This document shows positions 9,601-18,166 of a DNA stretch of 64,000 nucleotides, piece by piece. Below the pieces are notes generated by a model. It was not told where the DNA came from. It ran no database searches and saw only the letters and a list, made by a program, of their open reading frames with translations. The stretch is from positions 1-64,000 of IMG/VR virus record IMGVR_UViG_3300025659_000335; one strand, 5' to 3'. The first letter of the stretch is position 1; the number at the start of each line of letters is the position of its first letter. A program made the translations under genes and the position numbers. The DNA is from a virus.

Positions 9601-11040
9601 TTTATTATCAGCAGAGAATTTTAAATTCTGACTTGTCTGTACAAGCGAAGAACTTAGACTTAAAATGTCAACAGTATTAATTGTATTTGTTATTGTTGTA
9701 CCGGTACTAGTAATTTTAGATATTACATCACTAGCATTAGCCCATTTTACTCCTGGGTATTCTGCAGGCGTACCAATAAGGGCGGCTTCAAATTTCATGT
9801 TTCCAGTTAAGTGTAACTGCTCTTCTGGAGAGGCTGTTCCAAGGCCGACTCTATCATTAGTTGCATCTACATACATGAAGTCATCTACATTTAATGCTCC
9901 ACCTATTTCAGTGCTGCCATCTAAATGTATTTTTGACCCAGTTGATAATGTAGTTGATCCTATAGAGACCTGACGATCAGAATTATCTGCGTAGAATAAG
10001 TTAGCTATAGTAAAGTCTCTTGTTATAAGACCGTTTCCAGTTAAGTTAAAAGTACCAGTAACATCTAAAGTATATAATGGATTAGTGGACATACCAATTC
10101 CGACATAACTGTCATGTACCCTAATATTATCTTTTATAAATACATCGCCAGCAGTATTAGTTATTGTTAAGCCATCAGCTACTGACCCAGTTACAGTTGA
10201 TGGTGTTATCTGAACTTGGTTACCTTGGCCAGAAATTGCTAGGCTAGAATTTCCAGTTATAGCTCCTGTAACATTTACAGTTTGTAAAAAGTCTATATCA
10301 CCATCAATTCCACCACCACTTAAAGCAGTAGAATCTCTATCTTTAAATATAATTGTAGAATCGTCTAATAAATTTTCATTAAGTTGTAGTTGTCTAGCCT
10401 CAACTCTAAGATCTAAAACACCAATTTCAGCAGTAACTCCTGTTGCCCAAGCAGTATTATCCCAAGGAACACCAGGACCAGAGCTAGCAGTCTTAAGTAT
10501 TGCTAATGGTAATCTATCAGTTAAAGTGTTATAGCCTAAAGTATCTGCAGCAACTTGTGCAGACGCTAATGAAGTATACCTTGTGCTTGAAATAGTTGTA
10601 CGATCTAAATAAATAGTATTTTCAACATTAGCACTGCCAGAGGCATCATATAAAAAACCGTCTGCTCTTGTTACAGGCTCTGTTCCAACCGAATCCCATA
10701 CAGCATAGATTAAATAATAGCTGCTAAGTTGTAAATCAGAAAGAGTAATATCTTTGGTAGTACTAATACCTATTAATTCTCCATTAGGTAATATACCTTT
10801 AGCTGTACCTAAAGACCCAACATTAATACGAAATTTACCTGAATCTAAAGGTCCAGGAGTAAGCTCTATCTTCCAGTCATCAGAAGACGGAACATCATTT
10901 TCCATATTAAATATAAATCCGAGATTTTTATAAGTACGCTCTTCTCTCTTCGTTATATTATTTCCTACAGCATCAGCAAGATTATCAAAGATTGTTTCTA
11001 AACTTTGAATAGTACTTGATGGTACTTTTACCTTTTTCAT
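6655..11040 (-). CDS. Large tail fibre protein
   Basis: A 1461-residue protein preceded by AGGAGA eight bases before its ATG. It contains the repeated phrase VGIG-x(n)-P-x-Y-x-LDVTG (about residue 315, VGIGMSTNPLYTLDVTG) and VGLGTASPEEQLHLTG, typical of trimeric beta-helical phage and bacterial fibres where short strands repeat as GIGTxxPxxxLxVxG. Long runs of such strands occupy about residues 230-880. The C-terminal third looks like globular beta domains (SSVDGDDFILTLDSSW, LSYDNCDDYVCTL-like segments), a plausible receptor-binding region. It shares repeat style with the 904-residue gene upstream, so the two may form proximal and distal parts of one fibre. No intramolecular chaperone motif was recognised. 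Confidence 0.8.
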   Translation of the reverse strand: MKKVKVPSSTIQSLETIFDNLADAVGNNITKREERTYKNLGFIFNMENDVPSSDDWKIELTPGPLDSGKFRINVGSLGTAKGILPNGELIGISTTKDITLSDLQLSSYYLIYAVWDSVGTEPVTRADGFLYDASGSANVENTIYLDRTTISSTRYTSLASAQVAADTLGYNTLTDRLPLAILKTASSGPGVPWDNTAWATGVTAEIGVLDLRVEARQLQLNENLLDDSTIIFKDRDSTALSGGGIDGDIDFLQTVNVTGAITGNSSLAISGQGNQVQITPSTVTGSVADGLTITNTAGDVFIKDNIRVHDSYVGIGMSTNPLYTLDVTGTFNLTGNGLITRDFTIANLFYADNSDRQVSIGSTTLSTGSKIHLDGSTEIGGALNVDDFMYVDATNDRVGLGTASPEEQLHLTGNMKFEAALIGTPAEYPGVKWANASDVISKITSTGTTITNTINTVDILSLSSSLVQTSQNLKFSADNKSLLSYGGYQMISSVTDSEGDVNFYIGDSTISDTSHINLRANTLGVNIAKSAMTADMEFEVNGDIKSDNLFIDSAGTIDFESSISINPTLASPRTRGDRLVTGLNLGYAGQDIDTDRLSPGIKSLGIELDATTISGSAINFYVTEDGTEDFSKSRDIRLKLEDDNVTIGSKITLSDNQFINSNSYSYLTRLASSHIAISETLTTPTAYISDLNLSRDSSISTSGCVFVNWDPSTDSVPSGQLNINTTYNKPAIIFNNNDYYNTDILFKHSDSTKWIMRHDNTSNLKLLYVNETGNLRESVTFNQNTIYASSIVSDSLTVSGVSIGDFVFPDVVVDSLTEAGGAVEITSSGLYASKANFGSSTLAVDGGLRTVTIGNAGGSSSLNVNGNSTFNDGFELINSGTNITIPGVSNTDFRIGVGTYGSDLEGLSVYAYDAAALTTPVKARIYDVNPRMEAGHFNVPFTTRFYWNFWGTTRIEVEGEYKVRFNIDDISASTLNAAELAHMIGKKLRGNNAGTPWGSYSILGVSVDGDDFILTLDSSWVAASIGTALIYDNCDDYVCTLYEFAPGEDTSNNDNATQSVTTVPAGNCFLSKLVYPEHTYKFEVKSRTGMDLSEAVALQAGTYDPDHAVGGQAEVTYTVPWEASLPYLTDDDASLTATTTPYGFTLNAGTSWKTSADRTKVAHFYHFCYTTASTLNFDDLSSTHNHRIQKSPSLDISTSESNDYQVGVRPYQNGMPVGSGITTSIMSGAGGNLPPGQVIADTDLNLVCTSGTSTVWADSVDCLHVEHTDVVAGEDSYLPSRFLDGQILTTAVSGSDSDFMITTDMQFAGSTRYLVLAPENAGDDPDVPSTWDTGITKRGRRLLKKRLAADYEINSITVNVGQLDTNDDSIVLETNPLVIRIYQEGFESSADSITITSPFTDVTQTVNVRILSRKEPSRTLIIDAYDTGDTPNNVTGITGHISVNALVLTDYIPEEAAPPIN

Positions 11041-11059
11041 CTAAGTCTCCTAATTTATA

Positions 11060-13774
11060 TTATGTTGAATAAGGTCCCACAGATGTGTTTCTCATCCAAT
11101 GCGCTGTCCAACTAATTCTTGTACCCAACTGAGCAAATACTCTTATATGAGTTGCTAATGTTCTATCAGCTCTAGCTACAACATCTTCTGTTACGTCTAT
11201 AAAACACCAACCATAGACTTCCTTATTTTGATAAGTATTTGTGGGAATAAAGGCTTCTAAATATTTAAAATCTTTTCCACTATAATTTAAACTCTCTGTT
11301 AAAGCATCTAAAGCTATATCCACATATCCAGGCCTACTATCATAAAATAAATCATTAGAATTAGCATTTGGAAAATAATTACTAAGATGTATATTATTAG
11401 ATACTTCTATACCCCAAGAACTTATACTATTTGATGCTGGGGGCTCATATTGAGTGATTTCCATAGACCCTGGTCCAAAGAATCCTCTGTTTTTCCAATA
11501 AGAGTTTGATGCACAAGCTACTCTATCGGAGGGGCCTAAAAATGGAACTATTACCTGTGCTTCATTATCGTGACTACCTGAAGAATTATCATCATAGTCT
11601 TCTTCCCAATCACTTATAAAATGAAATTTACCAGCTCTCATAAATCCTTGATTCCCATAAGGAGTAAGATCAAGTCTTAATTTTTTAGCATGACTGTCAT
11701 CAGTAATGCCTTCACTTCTTAAAAATAAACTTCTATCATCATGGTAAAGTCTAGCCTCGTCTGATGTAGCATTTGATGAGAATAATAAGTATCCAAGTTC
11801 TCCGTTAGGATTACCATTTGTTATTGATGAAGTATTATATACTTCTATACCCTTTGATATTAAATTATTTAAATTAAGTGTAGAGTCTTCACCCTCTACA
11901 AGAAGGGAGCCTTCTATTATCGTGTCTCCGTCAATCCAAGTGTCTCCATGTACGTCAAGAGTATGTCCAGGCTTATCATACCCTGTTGAGGGTCTTGGTG
12001 GATTTATTGCGACTCTCGCGGAAGTAGAAGATTCACCAACACTGATATGCATCATAGTATTGTAAAGACCCCATAATCCAAATTTAAATCCCTTATAGAT
12101 GCCCTCGTCAGTATCAGAGTCTCCGCCTAAATCGAAATGGAATTCATGATCATAGTCATACGCGTCATCAGAGCTTCTATTAAATCTAGCCACCAATGAT
12201 CCAAACTTAGTACTAGCAAATTTTGAATCATTAATTTTAAAATAAACACCGTCATTTTCAGTTGAATTACCAGTTCCAACCTCTACATAACTACTTCCTC
12301 TAAAACTACTAGTGGCAGCATGAGGAGCTAGACTTATTGTTGGTGTTGCGTCCCCAGAATCATCTAGAACAACACTGCCAGAACTTACGTCTATTTCATT
12401 TTCAGTTCCGGTAATAGTTACTGTCTTATCAATCATATTATCTAGACTAATAAACTGTGATGTTGTTATAATTCCATTTCTATAAGCAGTAGATGTATGG
12501 GCACTAGTTATAAGATCTATGTCTGCCCCACCTAGCTGTTCAACTGTGGCTGTGTTTATTCCAGAAGCTATATCTATTTTTGTTACTTTATCTAGTTGAA
12601 CTCCAAGATTGCCGCCAAACGTTGTAGCAGTTAAATCCCCGACCACCGTTAGAGCTCCAGCAAATGCTGCAGCTTGAGTTGCATTAGTTAAAGTTAATAT
12701 TGTAGTTGAATCTCCACTAAATACGGTGTTAGTAGAATTAAAGTTTATTTCACTATTAGTTCCGCCTTGATAAATTGAGTACTGACCATTAAAGTTTATA
12801 TCACCAGTTAAGGTGGTGTCTCCTGTGGTAACAACATCTCCGTCTATTGTTAGGGCTACCCCAGTTATAGGTGCGGAGCTAGATCCTACTCTAGCATAAC
12901 CATCTGCGTCCATCGTAAAGTTAACTCCAGAGCTAACATTAATCTCTACACTACCGGAGTCTGAGGTTAGTCTAAGGTCATCGTAAGTTCCATCAGCTTT
13001 TAGCTCAACTCTTGACCCAGTTGTTAGATCTAAATAAGACGCAGCGGCTCCTACTCTGGCACCTCCAGTATCATCAACATGGAGAGTTCTAGAAGGACTC
13101 GAAGTTCCAATACCTACTTGGGATCCAGTAACATACATTAAATCATTTAAGTTAGCATAAGCAGTACCAGTATCTATTGCAAAATTAGTATTAGTAGTAG
13201 ATACTCCAGCATCTGTTACAGTAACTACTGGGGTTACCGTACCGCCTGATAAAGTACCTAATTGTAAAGTAGGAGAAGAAGTATTAGCAACCTGGAATGT
13301 ACCAGTTACAGTAGAATTACCCCCAAGACGGACCATCTCACTGCCTACGACAGCATCAGTGCCAACAGCTAGTGTTTGTCCAGAGTCATCATTTATTACT
13401 AATGTGGGGTCTAGATAAGAATATAATGAATCTCCAGAAACATCATATGATATACCATTTCCTCCAGAAACTATAACAGTATCAGTAGGCTCTATAACAA
13501 AAGTATCAGCACCATCATTAAAAATAAAAGATGTACCATAAATATCAGAAGTAATAATACTAACACTATTACCGCTAGATATAATTGTTTTATTTGTAAG
13601 GGTTTGTGTTGCGTCTGTACTAACAATACTACCAGAACTTATATGTCCAGATGTACTATCAACTGCAGCAACATGAGTAGTTAACTGATCATTGATATTT
13701 GTATCATTAGTGTTCCATATTTGACGTCCCTCTTCTGGAGTGTTTACGCCGGAAACTAAACTAATATCTGCCAT
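11060..13774 (-). CDS. Tail fibre protein
   Basis: A 904-residue protein preceded by AGGAGA and by its own candidate promoter at 13806-13834. The N-terminus (MADISLVSGVNTPEEGRQIW) leads into DATQTLTNKTI, a motif that recurs in the N-terminal shaft of many phage tail fibres. GIGTSSPSRTLHVDDTG at about residue 222 is the trimeric fibre strand repeat also seen in the following gene. Around residues 575-620 comes a segment with MHISVGESSTSARVAINPPRP. The C-terminal 150 residues, including WGWCFIDVTEDVV-like strands, look globular and may touch the receptor. Function as a host-recognition fibre follows from motifs and position. Confidence 0.8.
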   Translation of the reverse strand: MADISLVSGVNTPEEGRQIWNTNDTNINDQLTTHVAAVDSTSGHISSGSIVSTDATQTLTNKTIISSGNSVSIITSDIYGTSFIFNDGADTFVIEPTDTVIVSGGNGISYDVSGDSLYSYLDPTLVINDDSGQTLAVGTDAVVGSEMVRLGGNSTVTGTFQVANTSSPTLQLGTLSGGTVTPVVTVTDAGVSTTNTNFAIDTGTAYANLNDLMYVTGSQVGIGTSSPSRTLHVDDTGGARVGAAASYLDLTTGSRVELKADGTYDDLRLTSDSGSVEINVSSGVNFTMDADGYARVGSSSAPITGVALTIDGDVVTTGDTTLTGDINFNGQYSIYQGGTNSEINFNSTNTVFSGDSTTILTLTNATQAAAFAGALTVVGDLTATTFGGNLGVQLDKVTKIDIASGINTATVEQLGGADIDLITSAHTSTAYRNGIITTSQFISLDNMIDKTVTITGTENEIDVSSGSVVLDDSGDATPTISLAPHAATSSFRGSSYVEVGTGNSTENDGVYFKINDSKFASTKFGSLVARFNRSSDDAYDYDHEFHFDLGGDSDTDEGIYKGFKFGLWGLYNTMMHISVGESSTSARVAINPPRPSTGYDKPGHTLDVHGDTWIDGDTIIEGSLLVEGEDSTLNLNNLISKGIEVYNTSSITNGNPNGELGYLLFSSNATSDEARLYHDDRSLFLRSEGITDDSHAKKLRLDLTPYGNQGFMRAGKFHFISDWEEDYDDNSSGSHDNEAQVIVPFLGPSDRVACASNSYWKNRGFFGPGSMEITQYEPPASNSISSWGIEVSNNIHLSNYFPNANSNDLFYDSRPGYVDIALDALTESLNYSGKDFKYLEAFIPTNTYQNKEVYGWCFIDVTEDVVARADRTLATHIRVFAQLGTRISWTAHWMRNTSVGPYST

Positions 13775-13805
13775 TATCTATTCTCCTAAGTTATTGTACT
13801 CTTTA

Positions 13806-13834
13806 AATATAGACAATAAATTTTTTCAAATCAA
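13806..13834 (-). promoter_or_regulatory. Candidate sigma-70-type promoter for the tail fibre gene
   Basis: Reading leftward, TTGATT (13834-13829), a 17-bp spacer and TATATT (13811-13806). It lies in the 67-base gap before the 904-residue fibre gene, leaving about 25 bases of leader that includes the AGGAGA site. It matches the TTGAYN-N17-TATATT pattern seen at four other places in the window. Activity is inferred. Confidence 0.5.
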
Positions 13835-13841
13835 GATGGAT

Positions 13842-16800
13842 TTAAGGTAAAAGTGAAGTAATTATTACAGCCTGACTTAAGAGGCTTGGATGTTCTGGGG
13901 CAACTGGATCATTTCCAGTAACTGTTTCGTGATATTCTTGTAAATAATTTAACATAAAATGTCCTAGTCCCAATTTAGCAATTACCACATATACATCTTG
14001 CCCCATTAATGATGTAGTATCCCATAACTTTTGCACCATACTATAATCTGAATAAAACTGTTGACCATTATCGTCTTGCGGACCTTCGGATTGGTTCGAA
14101 CTTCCTGTTGTTAATAATCTAACCTTATCTGTATTAGCATCAACTAAAGCAACAAAAAAGTCAGAGTCATTTTCAGGAGCAGATAGGTAAAAGCTAACTC
14201 TATTATTATTTATAGTAAATGTTTCACTAGTTAAATATCCAGATATAGTAGAATCTCCATAAGTAAGAGTACTAGTTGGAGGTTTATTATCACCAGAAGA
14301 TGTTAAAGATAGTACAGATTTACTATATGGAGCTAAATCTTCATTAATAGTATAGTATCTATAATTAACTTCAGAATCCCAAGGCAGATCATACGGCTGC
14401 ACTGGAGTACCAAATCTCGTTTGATCCATCCACACACTAAGCCCAGAAACAACTGGAGTATTATTTAAATTATTATCTATCATATTAATATATCTTCGAC
14501 CATTGTAATATACTACTGGCTGTATACTAATATTTATATCATCAGACCAAGAAGGATGATTATTATTTATATCATCTCCACTTAAATCTGTTATAGACCA
14601 TGATCCAGGGCATTTATCTAGTGTATTTAAATCTGTTATTGTTGGTGACCCGTTTACGTCAAGAGTATCAAAATCTAATTCTCTAAACATATAATAATTT
14701 TTAGAGGAAGCTTGATGCATACTTAAAATCCATTTTGATAATCCATTAACCCAAGTAATTTCTGGCGCATATCCAACATCATCTGCCCATCCGACATCTA
14801 CAGGGTTAGTTTCCCAAGGTCCCCACATTCCTGAAGTATTTGACTGATGCTGCATTCCAGTAGCACTAAAGTTCCAAACCATGTGCCAAGTATCATCTAT
14901 TTTAGTTATAGACTGCCCTTCTGGAACAGCATTAGTATCAAATACTATTAATGATTCTTGTCCAGAAACTAAAACCCAATCAGAAGCAAAATCGTTTCCA
15001 CTACCCTGCCATTCAAGAACTCCTATACAACCTGGATTATCCCAAGGATCTGCTTCTCCATCGTCTTTTTTTGCCGAGAAAGTAAGAAACCATTTACCTT
15101 CATCCTCATTATAGGTAAAGTGTGGATCCCTACATTGTGCGGACCAAGCAGCCTCAGGCCAGATAAAATAGGACTGTGATTCCATATCTAATAATGGGTT
15201 TACTCCTGAAGCCCTAACCCATGTATATAAATCATCACTAAATGCCAAGCCGAGCTGCTGTCTTGAGCTTGTAGGAGTCCATGCTACTCCAGCATAAGAC
15301 ATTACCCATTTTTCACCAACTGGTGGACTTGAAACAGGATTTCTAATAACATGTGGTGCCCATATATGTTCGTTTTCCCAATCTTCTGCATAGCCGTCAT
15401 TAACATCTAAAACATCATCTTGTTCTACCCAATTTCTTAAATTTGAAGAAACTGAACTTGTCCAATGAGAAAGCCGCTCACCAAAACTATGATCATCTCC
15501 AGGCTTTACTTTAATACCAAAAATATGTAATATTCCATTATCATCCTCAACTAAAGAATGATCAGCAATATAACTTGTATCTGAAGCCATTTCTATAAAT
15601 GGTTGCGAAAAATCATATAATATACCATCTCCTAAAGATAGTCCAACATATTCGGAGTGTTGTGTAAAATTATCAAATTCAATATCTACATCTGCTATAG
15701 AGAAGTTATTATCTCCCCAACTATCAAAGTCGTTTACACCGGACACATAAACTCTTAAAGGTCCAGTCTCATTATTATATAGATCATCAACTTCCATAGA
15801 AAACCTATAAGAGGTAGTAACTATGGGCTGCTGATCAAACGCTACTTCTGGAGTTTCTGTCATAGCATCATCAATAGTTACTGATATTCCACTTCCAGTA
15901 TAATAAGTTTGTGTAGGAGATAGATGTCTTAATTTATAAGTTAAGATATCATTTTCATAATCTGTAGTATCTATACTTAATCCAGCAGTTGCAGTCCATG
16001 GATAAAATGCAGAGTCCTGATCACTATCTATTTCAGGAGCAATATTATCTTGCACAGATTTTAAACATAAAGGCATTATATCATTAACAAATTTTGTCTC
16101 TAAAGTCTCACTACAACTAATACCAGCATATTGTAGTCTATTAGTTTCATCTAATAATATTATCTCTCTATAGTCAGAATATTCATCACTAATTAATTCA
16201 GAAATTATATCTGGATCAACTAAAGAATCTATTATTCTAACACCAGAGCATATTAAATCAAATTGATTTATAGAATCACCGCTACTGTAATCATAAAATT
16301 CTAAAGAATTTTGTACCATATATGTAAGACTATTAGAAGTTCCTGATGTTGTAAATTCTGCATAATTATAATTACTATCAGACCACCCACTAGTATAAAT
16401 ACAATCCTCATAAGCAAAAGGAACGCCTTTTATTAATCCATATAAATTTGTTAAATTACTAATAGTAGGAGCACTTCTTATTTTATTATTGACTCCATGA
16501 GTCCATCGTTTTAAATGGTCTGCCCAGTATTGTGAATAAACATAATTTGTAAGACCAGATTCAGTTACTCCATCTAAATAAGGAGTATATAATTTTTGTT
16601 GTATTATTTCTTTAGGGTTATCTTCACAACCAAACCCTTTAAAATATATATTAGTTAAACTTGGTAATAAAACTAAAGAGTTAACGGCTAAGAACTGCTC
16701 ACCAGGATGATACGTTTTATTATCTTGGTCTATCTCAATAGCGTCTGCTAAAGTATTATCAAAGTCTATTTCTTTTAAAAACTTTATTGCGTTGTTGTTT

Positions 16801-18158
16801 ACTATCTCGTAATCTTCGTCCTCTACTAATACCTGGCCAGTAAGTACTCCACTTAGGGTTGGTATACTTAAATAATCAAACCTATCAGTATTAGGAAGAT
16901 CAAAGTAGTAAGCACCGCTTGAAAACTCAGTCCATGTCACTCCATAATCCGTACTCTTATAAATACCTTCTAAGGTACCAACTATTAACGTAGTTCCTAC
17001 TACATTAATTGTTCTTGGATAGAAAGCATCAACAGATGGAGTTACGTCAGACCATACAGTACCATTATATTTATAAATCTTATCATTAGTTAATATAAAA
17101 TTATTGGCATCAGTTATTTGACAGAAATCATAAATTCTTTCAGTAATTCCAGTACCAATGCTGGGGGAAGGCATTGGCATAAAATTAGGAACACCCGCTG
17201 CTTTAGTAAAATACCAAGCATCGTCATCTCCCCCACCCGAACTTCCTGTAAATATGAAATCATCTGTGCCCTCTGCGTAGTTAGAGACAGACGTACACCC
17301 ATCTTCGGGACCGCTATAATCATTTATAGTGTCCCACTCTTCGTCTTCGGTAGAATATATATGTAATCCTCTATGGACCTCTGTAGTTCTAGAGCTACCA
17401 ACTATTAATTGAGTTCGTAGCGTGTCACCAAATACATCTACATTTACCCAAGCAATGTCATGAACATCTAAACTATTTACGGCATAATTAGTTGCTGTTG
17501 CTAGGCTAGTAAACACGTACTCATTTAAATAATTTAATTCTCCTAAATAAACTACACTGTCTGAATAAACACCAAGTGCTGCGTCCCACACTCTTGTTGT
17601 AGGAGCACCTATTGCCTTATCTATCTCCCTTACAGTAATCCTAGCAAATTCTGTAGAAGCATATACTAAAACCCACTCAGTGGTGTTAAATTTATATATG
17701 CCTGTAGAGGTTAATAGATATGGGTTAGTTCCATCAGGATAAGGAATCTGTATATCTTTAAGAGATAGAGATGAAGATTTTAAGTTAAAAGTTATGTCAT
17801 CCCAATACACTAAGTTATCAGATTTGTATACTCGCCTGTCTGTAATTATATAAACAGTATCAGAGCTAGCAACTACTCTAACTATATTTCCTTCTACTTT
17901 ATCTCTTATTTCTGCGTAGCCTTCTTCAAAGAATATATTATAATACTCATAGCCGTACTCTAAAAATCCACGGCCGTACTTTAAAGATTTGGTTAGATCT
18001 ACTTGGTATAGATTATAAAATAAAGCCTGCATACCCTCAAGTAGGGCTGTCCAATATGTTTCTACTCTGGCCTTCTCTTCGATGGCCATTAGATTATAGA
18101 AAGTTGATGAGAAATCCCATAGCTCGTCAGTAGTAAAATTTAAAGAAGGACCAAACAT
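13842..18158 (-). CDS. Giant tail protein with glycoside-hydrolase-like beta-propeller (candidate depolymerase)
   Basis: The 1438-residue protein has three recognisable parts. The first 480 residues hold BNR/sialidase-type blades (VYKSDNLVYWDDITFN, IYKSTDYGVTWTEFSS). Around 690-830 is a cadherin-like stretch (YENDILTYKL). Residues about 850-1165 resemble the five-bladed propeller of GH32/GH43-type enzymes: ADHSLVEDDNG for the first aspartate, CRDPHFTYNEDEGKWFL for the R-D-P aspartate, and YAPEITWVNGLSKWILS for the acid/base glutamate. All three expected carboxylates are therefore present. The N-terminal 80 residues (FTTDELWDFSSTFYNL) probably anchor it to the baseplate. The start has AGAGGAA upstream. 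Capsule or O-antigen degradation is inferred; substrate is unknown. Confidence 0.75.
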   Translation of the reverse strand: MFGPSLNFTTDELWDFSSTFYNLMAIEEKARVETYWTALLEGMQALFYNLYQVDLTKSLKYGRGFLEYGYEYYNIFFEEGYAEIRDKVEGNIVRVVASSDTVYIITDRRVYKSDNLVYWDDITFNLKSSSLSLKDIQIPYPDGTNPYLLTSTGIYKFNTTEWVLVYASTEFARITVREIDKAIGAPTTRVWDAALGVYSDSVVYLGELNYLNEYVFTSLATATNYAVNSLDVHDIAWVNVDVFGDTLRTQLIVGSSRTTEVHRGLHIYSTEDEEWDTINDYSGPEDGCTSVSNYAEGTDDFIFTGSSGGGDDDAWYFTKAAGVPNFMPMPSPSIGTGITERIYDFCQITDANNFILTNDKIYKYNGTVWSDVTPSVDAFYPRTINVVGTTLIVGTLEGIYKSTDYGVTWTEFSSGAYYFDLPNTDRFDYLSIPTLSGVLTGQVLVEDEDYEIVNNNAIKFLKEIDFDNTLADAIEIDQDNKTYHPGEQFLAVNSLVLLPSLTNIYFKGFGCEDNPKEIIQQKLYTPYLDGVTESGLTNYVYSQYWADHLKRWTHGVNNKIRSAPTISNLTNLYGLIKGVPFAYEDCIYTSGWSDSNYNYAEFTTSGTSNSLTYMVQNSLEFYDYSSGDSINQFDLICSGVRIIDSLVDPDIISELISDEYSDYREIILLDETNRLQYAGISCSETLETKFVNDIMPLCLKSVQDNIAPEIDSDQDSAFYPWTATAGLSIDTTDYENDILTYKLRHLSPTQTYYTGSGISVTIDDAMTETPEVAFDQQPIVTTSYRFSMEVDDLYNNETGPLRVYVSGVNDFDSWGDNNFSIADVDIEFDNFTQHSEYVGLSLGDGILYDFSQPFIEMASDTSYIADHSLVEDDNGILHIFGIKVKPGDDHSFGERLSHWTSSVSSNLRNWVEQDDVLDVNDGYAEDWENEHIWAPHVIRNPVSSPPVGEKWVMSYAGVAWTPTSSRQQLGLAFSDDLYTWVRASGVNPLLDMESQSYFIWPEAAWSAQCRDPHFTYNEDEGKWFLTFSAKKDDGEADPWDNPGCIGVLEWQGSGNDFASDWVLVSGQESLIVFDTNAVPEGQSITKIDDTWHMVWNFSATGMQHQSNTSGMWGPWETNPVDVGWADDVGYAPEITWVNGLSKWILSMHQASSKNYYMFRELDFDTLDVNGSPTITDLNTLDKCPGSWSITDLSGDDINNNHPSWSDDINISIQPVVYYNGRRYINMIDNNLNNTPVVSGLSVWMDQTRFGTPVQPYDLPWDSEVNYRYYTINEDLAPYSKSVLSLTSSGDNKPPTSTLTYGDSTISGYLTSETFTINNNRVSFYLSAPENDSDFFVALVDANTDKVRLLTTGSSNQSEGPQDDNGQQFYSDYSMVQKLWDTTSLMGQDVYVVIAKLGLGHFMLNYLQEYHETVTGNDPVAPEHPSLLSQAVIITSLLP

Positions 18159-18166
18159 GTTTCCTC

